Shown: one piece after another, positions 33,959 to 34,035 of the stretch
Numbering within the stretch: the first letter of the stretch is position 1
Layout of the letters: each line of letters begins with the position of its first letter
NCBI GenBank assembly: GCA_051453625.1
Contig: JBOZIK010000001.1
Location: 229,852,979-229,887,013 of the forward strand
DNA: 34,035 bases
Direction of reading: 5' to 3'
DNA from: Welwitschia mirabilis
Lineage: Eukaryota > Gnetophyta > Gnetopsida > Welwitschiales
Notes under the pieces: model-generated
Told to the model about the DNA's origin: nothing
The model's database searches: none
What the model saw: only the letters and a program-made list of their open reading frames with translations
Made by a program: the position numbers and the translations under genes

Positions 33959-34035
<77 letters not shown>
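33959..34035. repeat. Compound microsatellite (AT)n(AC)n at the window end
   Basis: About 15 AT units (33959-33988) are followed by AG and then an uninterrupted AC run from 33991 to the last base. The true length is unknown because the run continues past the window. Confidence 0.97.

Noticed and set aside
1-34035. A new functional gene cluster or defence system
   Set aside because: No set of intact neighbouring genes exists; every recognisable protein trace belongs to a decayed transposable element.

Overview
The window looks like non-genic nuclear DNA of a seed plant, made almost entirely of old, degraded transposable elements. It is roughly three-quarters A+T and visibly poor in CpG. It contains decayed Ty1/copia and Ty3-type LTR-retrotransposon pieces, a LINE reverse-transcriptase relic, a plastid-type tRNA-Leu(CAA) copy and several microsatellites. 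A 100-N scaffold gap lies at 11680-11779. The species cannot be told from the sequence. No intact protein-coding gene was found; most open frames are chance products of low-G or A+T-rich composition.

Layout, left half. Positions 1-2075 are one copy of a ~2.1 kb repeat (R1) whose second, diverged copy lies at about 18351-20565 in the same direction. Positions 2076-5870 are A+T-rich debris with a degenerate GGTTRACC-like motif array (about 4081-4280) and one CACTA-type transposon terminus (4752). A relic of an L1-like LINE reverse transcriptase (+) lies at 5872-6663. A degraded Ty3-type primer-binding-site motif at 8433 suggests an LTR ended there. A second repeat (R2, LTR-like, reading on the minus strand) lies at 10671-11679, is cut by the N gap, and recurs at 21525-22830.

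Layout, middle. Positions 13215-13356 hold GA and GTAT microsatellites. A decayed minus-strand reading frame lies at 13676-14085. The plastid-type tRNA-Leu(CAA) copy is at 15488-15568. A copia-like gag relic (+) at about 15640-16560 still shows the spacing of a CCHC zinc knuckle, but all three cysteine positions now read tyrosine. An LTR promoter-like block (TATA at 18106) leads into the second R1 copy. A copia-LTR-like fragment (20930-21524) abuts the second R2 copy.

Layout, right half. About 960 bases (23221-24180) contain only about 20 G on the plus strand, a very strong strand asymmetry. A GC-richer island (24830-25440) is the only stretch with gene-like composition, but I cannot name a product. 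From 25812 to beyond 33190 lies a large minus-strand copia element, probably of the Sirevirus type. It has a 3' LTR (25812-27388) with AGACGTCT-type palindromes, a polypurine tract, a ~2.9 kb post-pol region with a decayed extra reading frame, and a decayed pol (30266-33190) with recognisable integrase, reverse transcriptase and RNase H. The window ends in an (AT)n(AC)n microsatellite.

Many of the stops and lost key residues are C-to-T or G-to-A changes, the pattern expected from long-term deamination of methylated cytosine in silenced repeats. I did not find a new functional system. The items most worth a second look are the G-depleted tract, the GC-rich island, the plastid tRNA insertion and the palindrome-array LTR.
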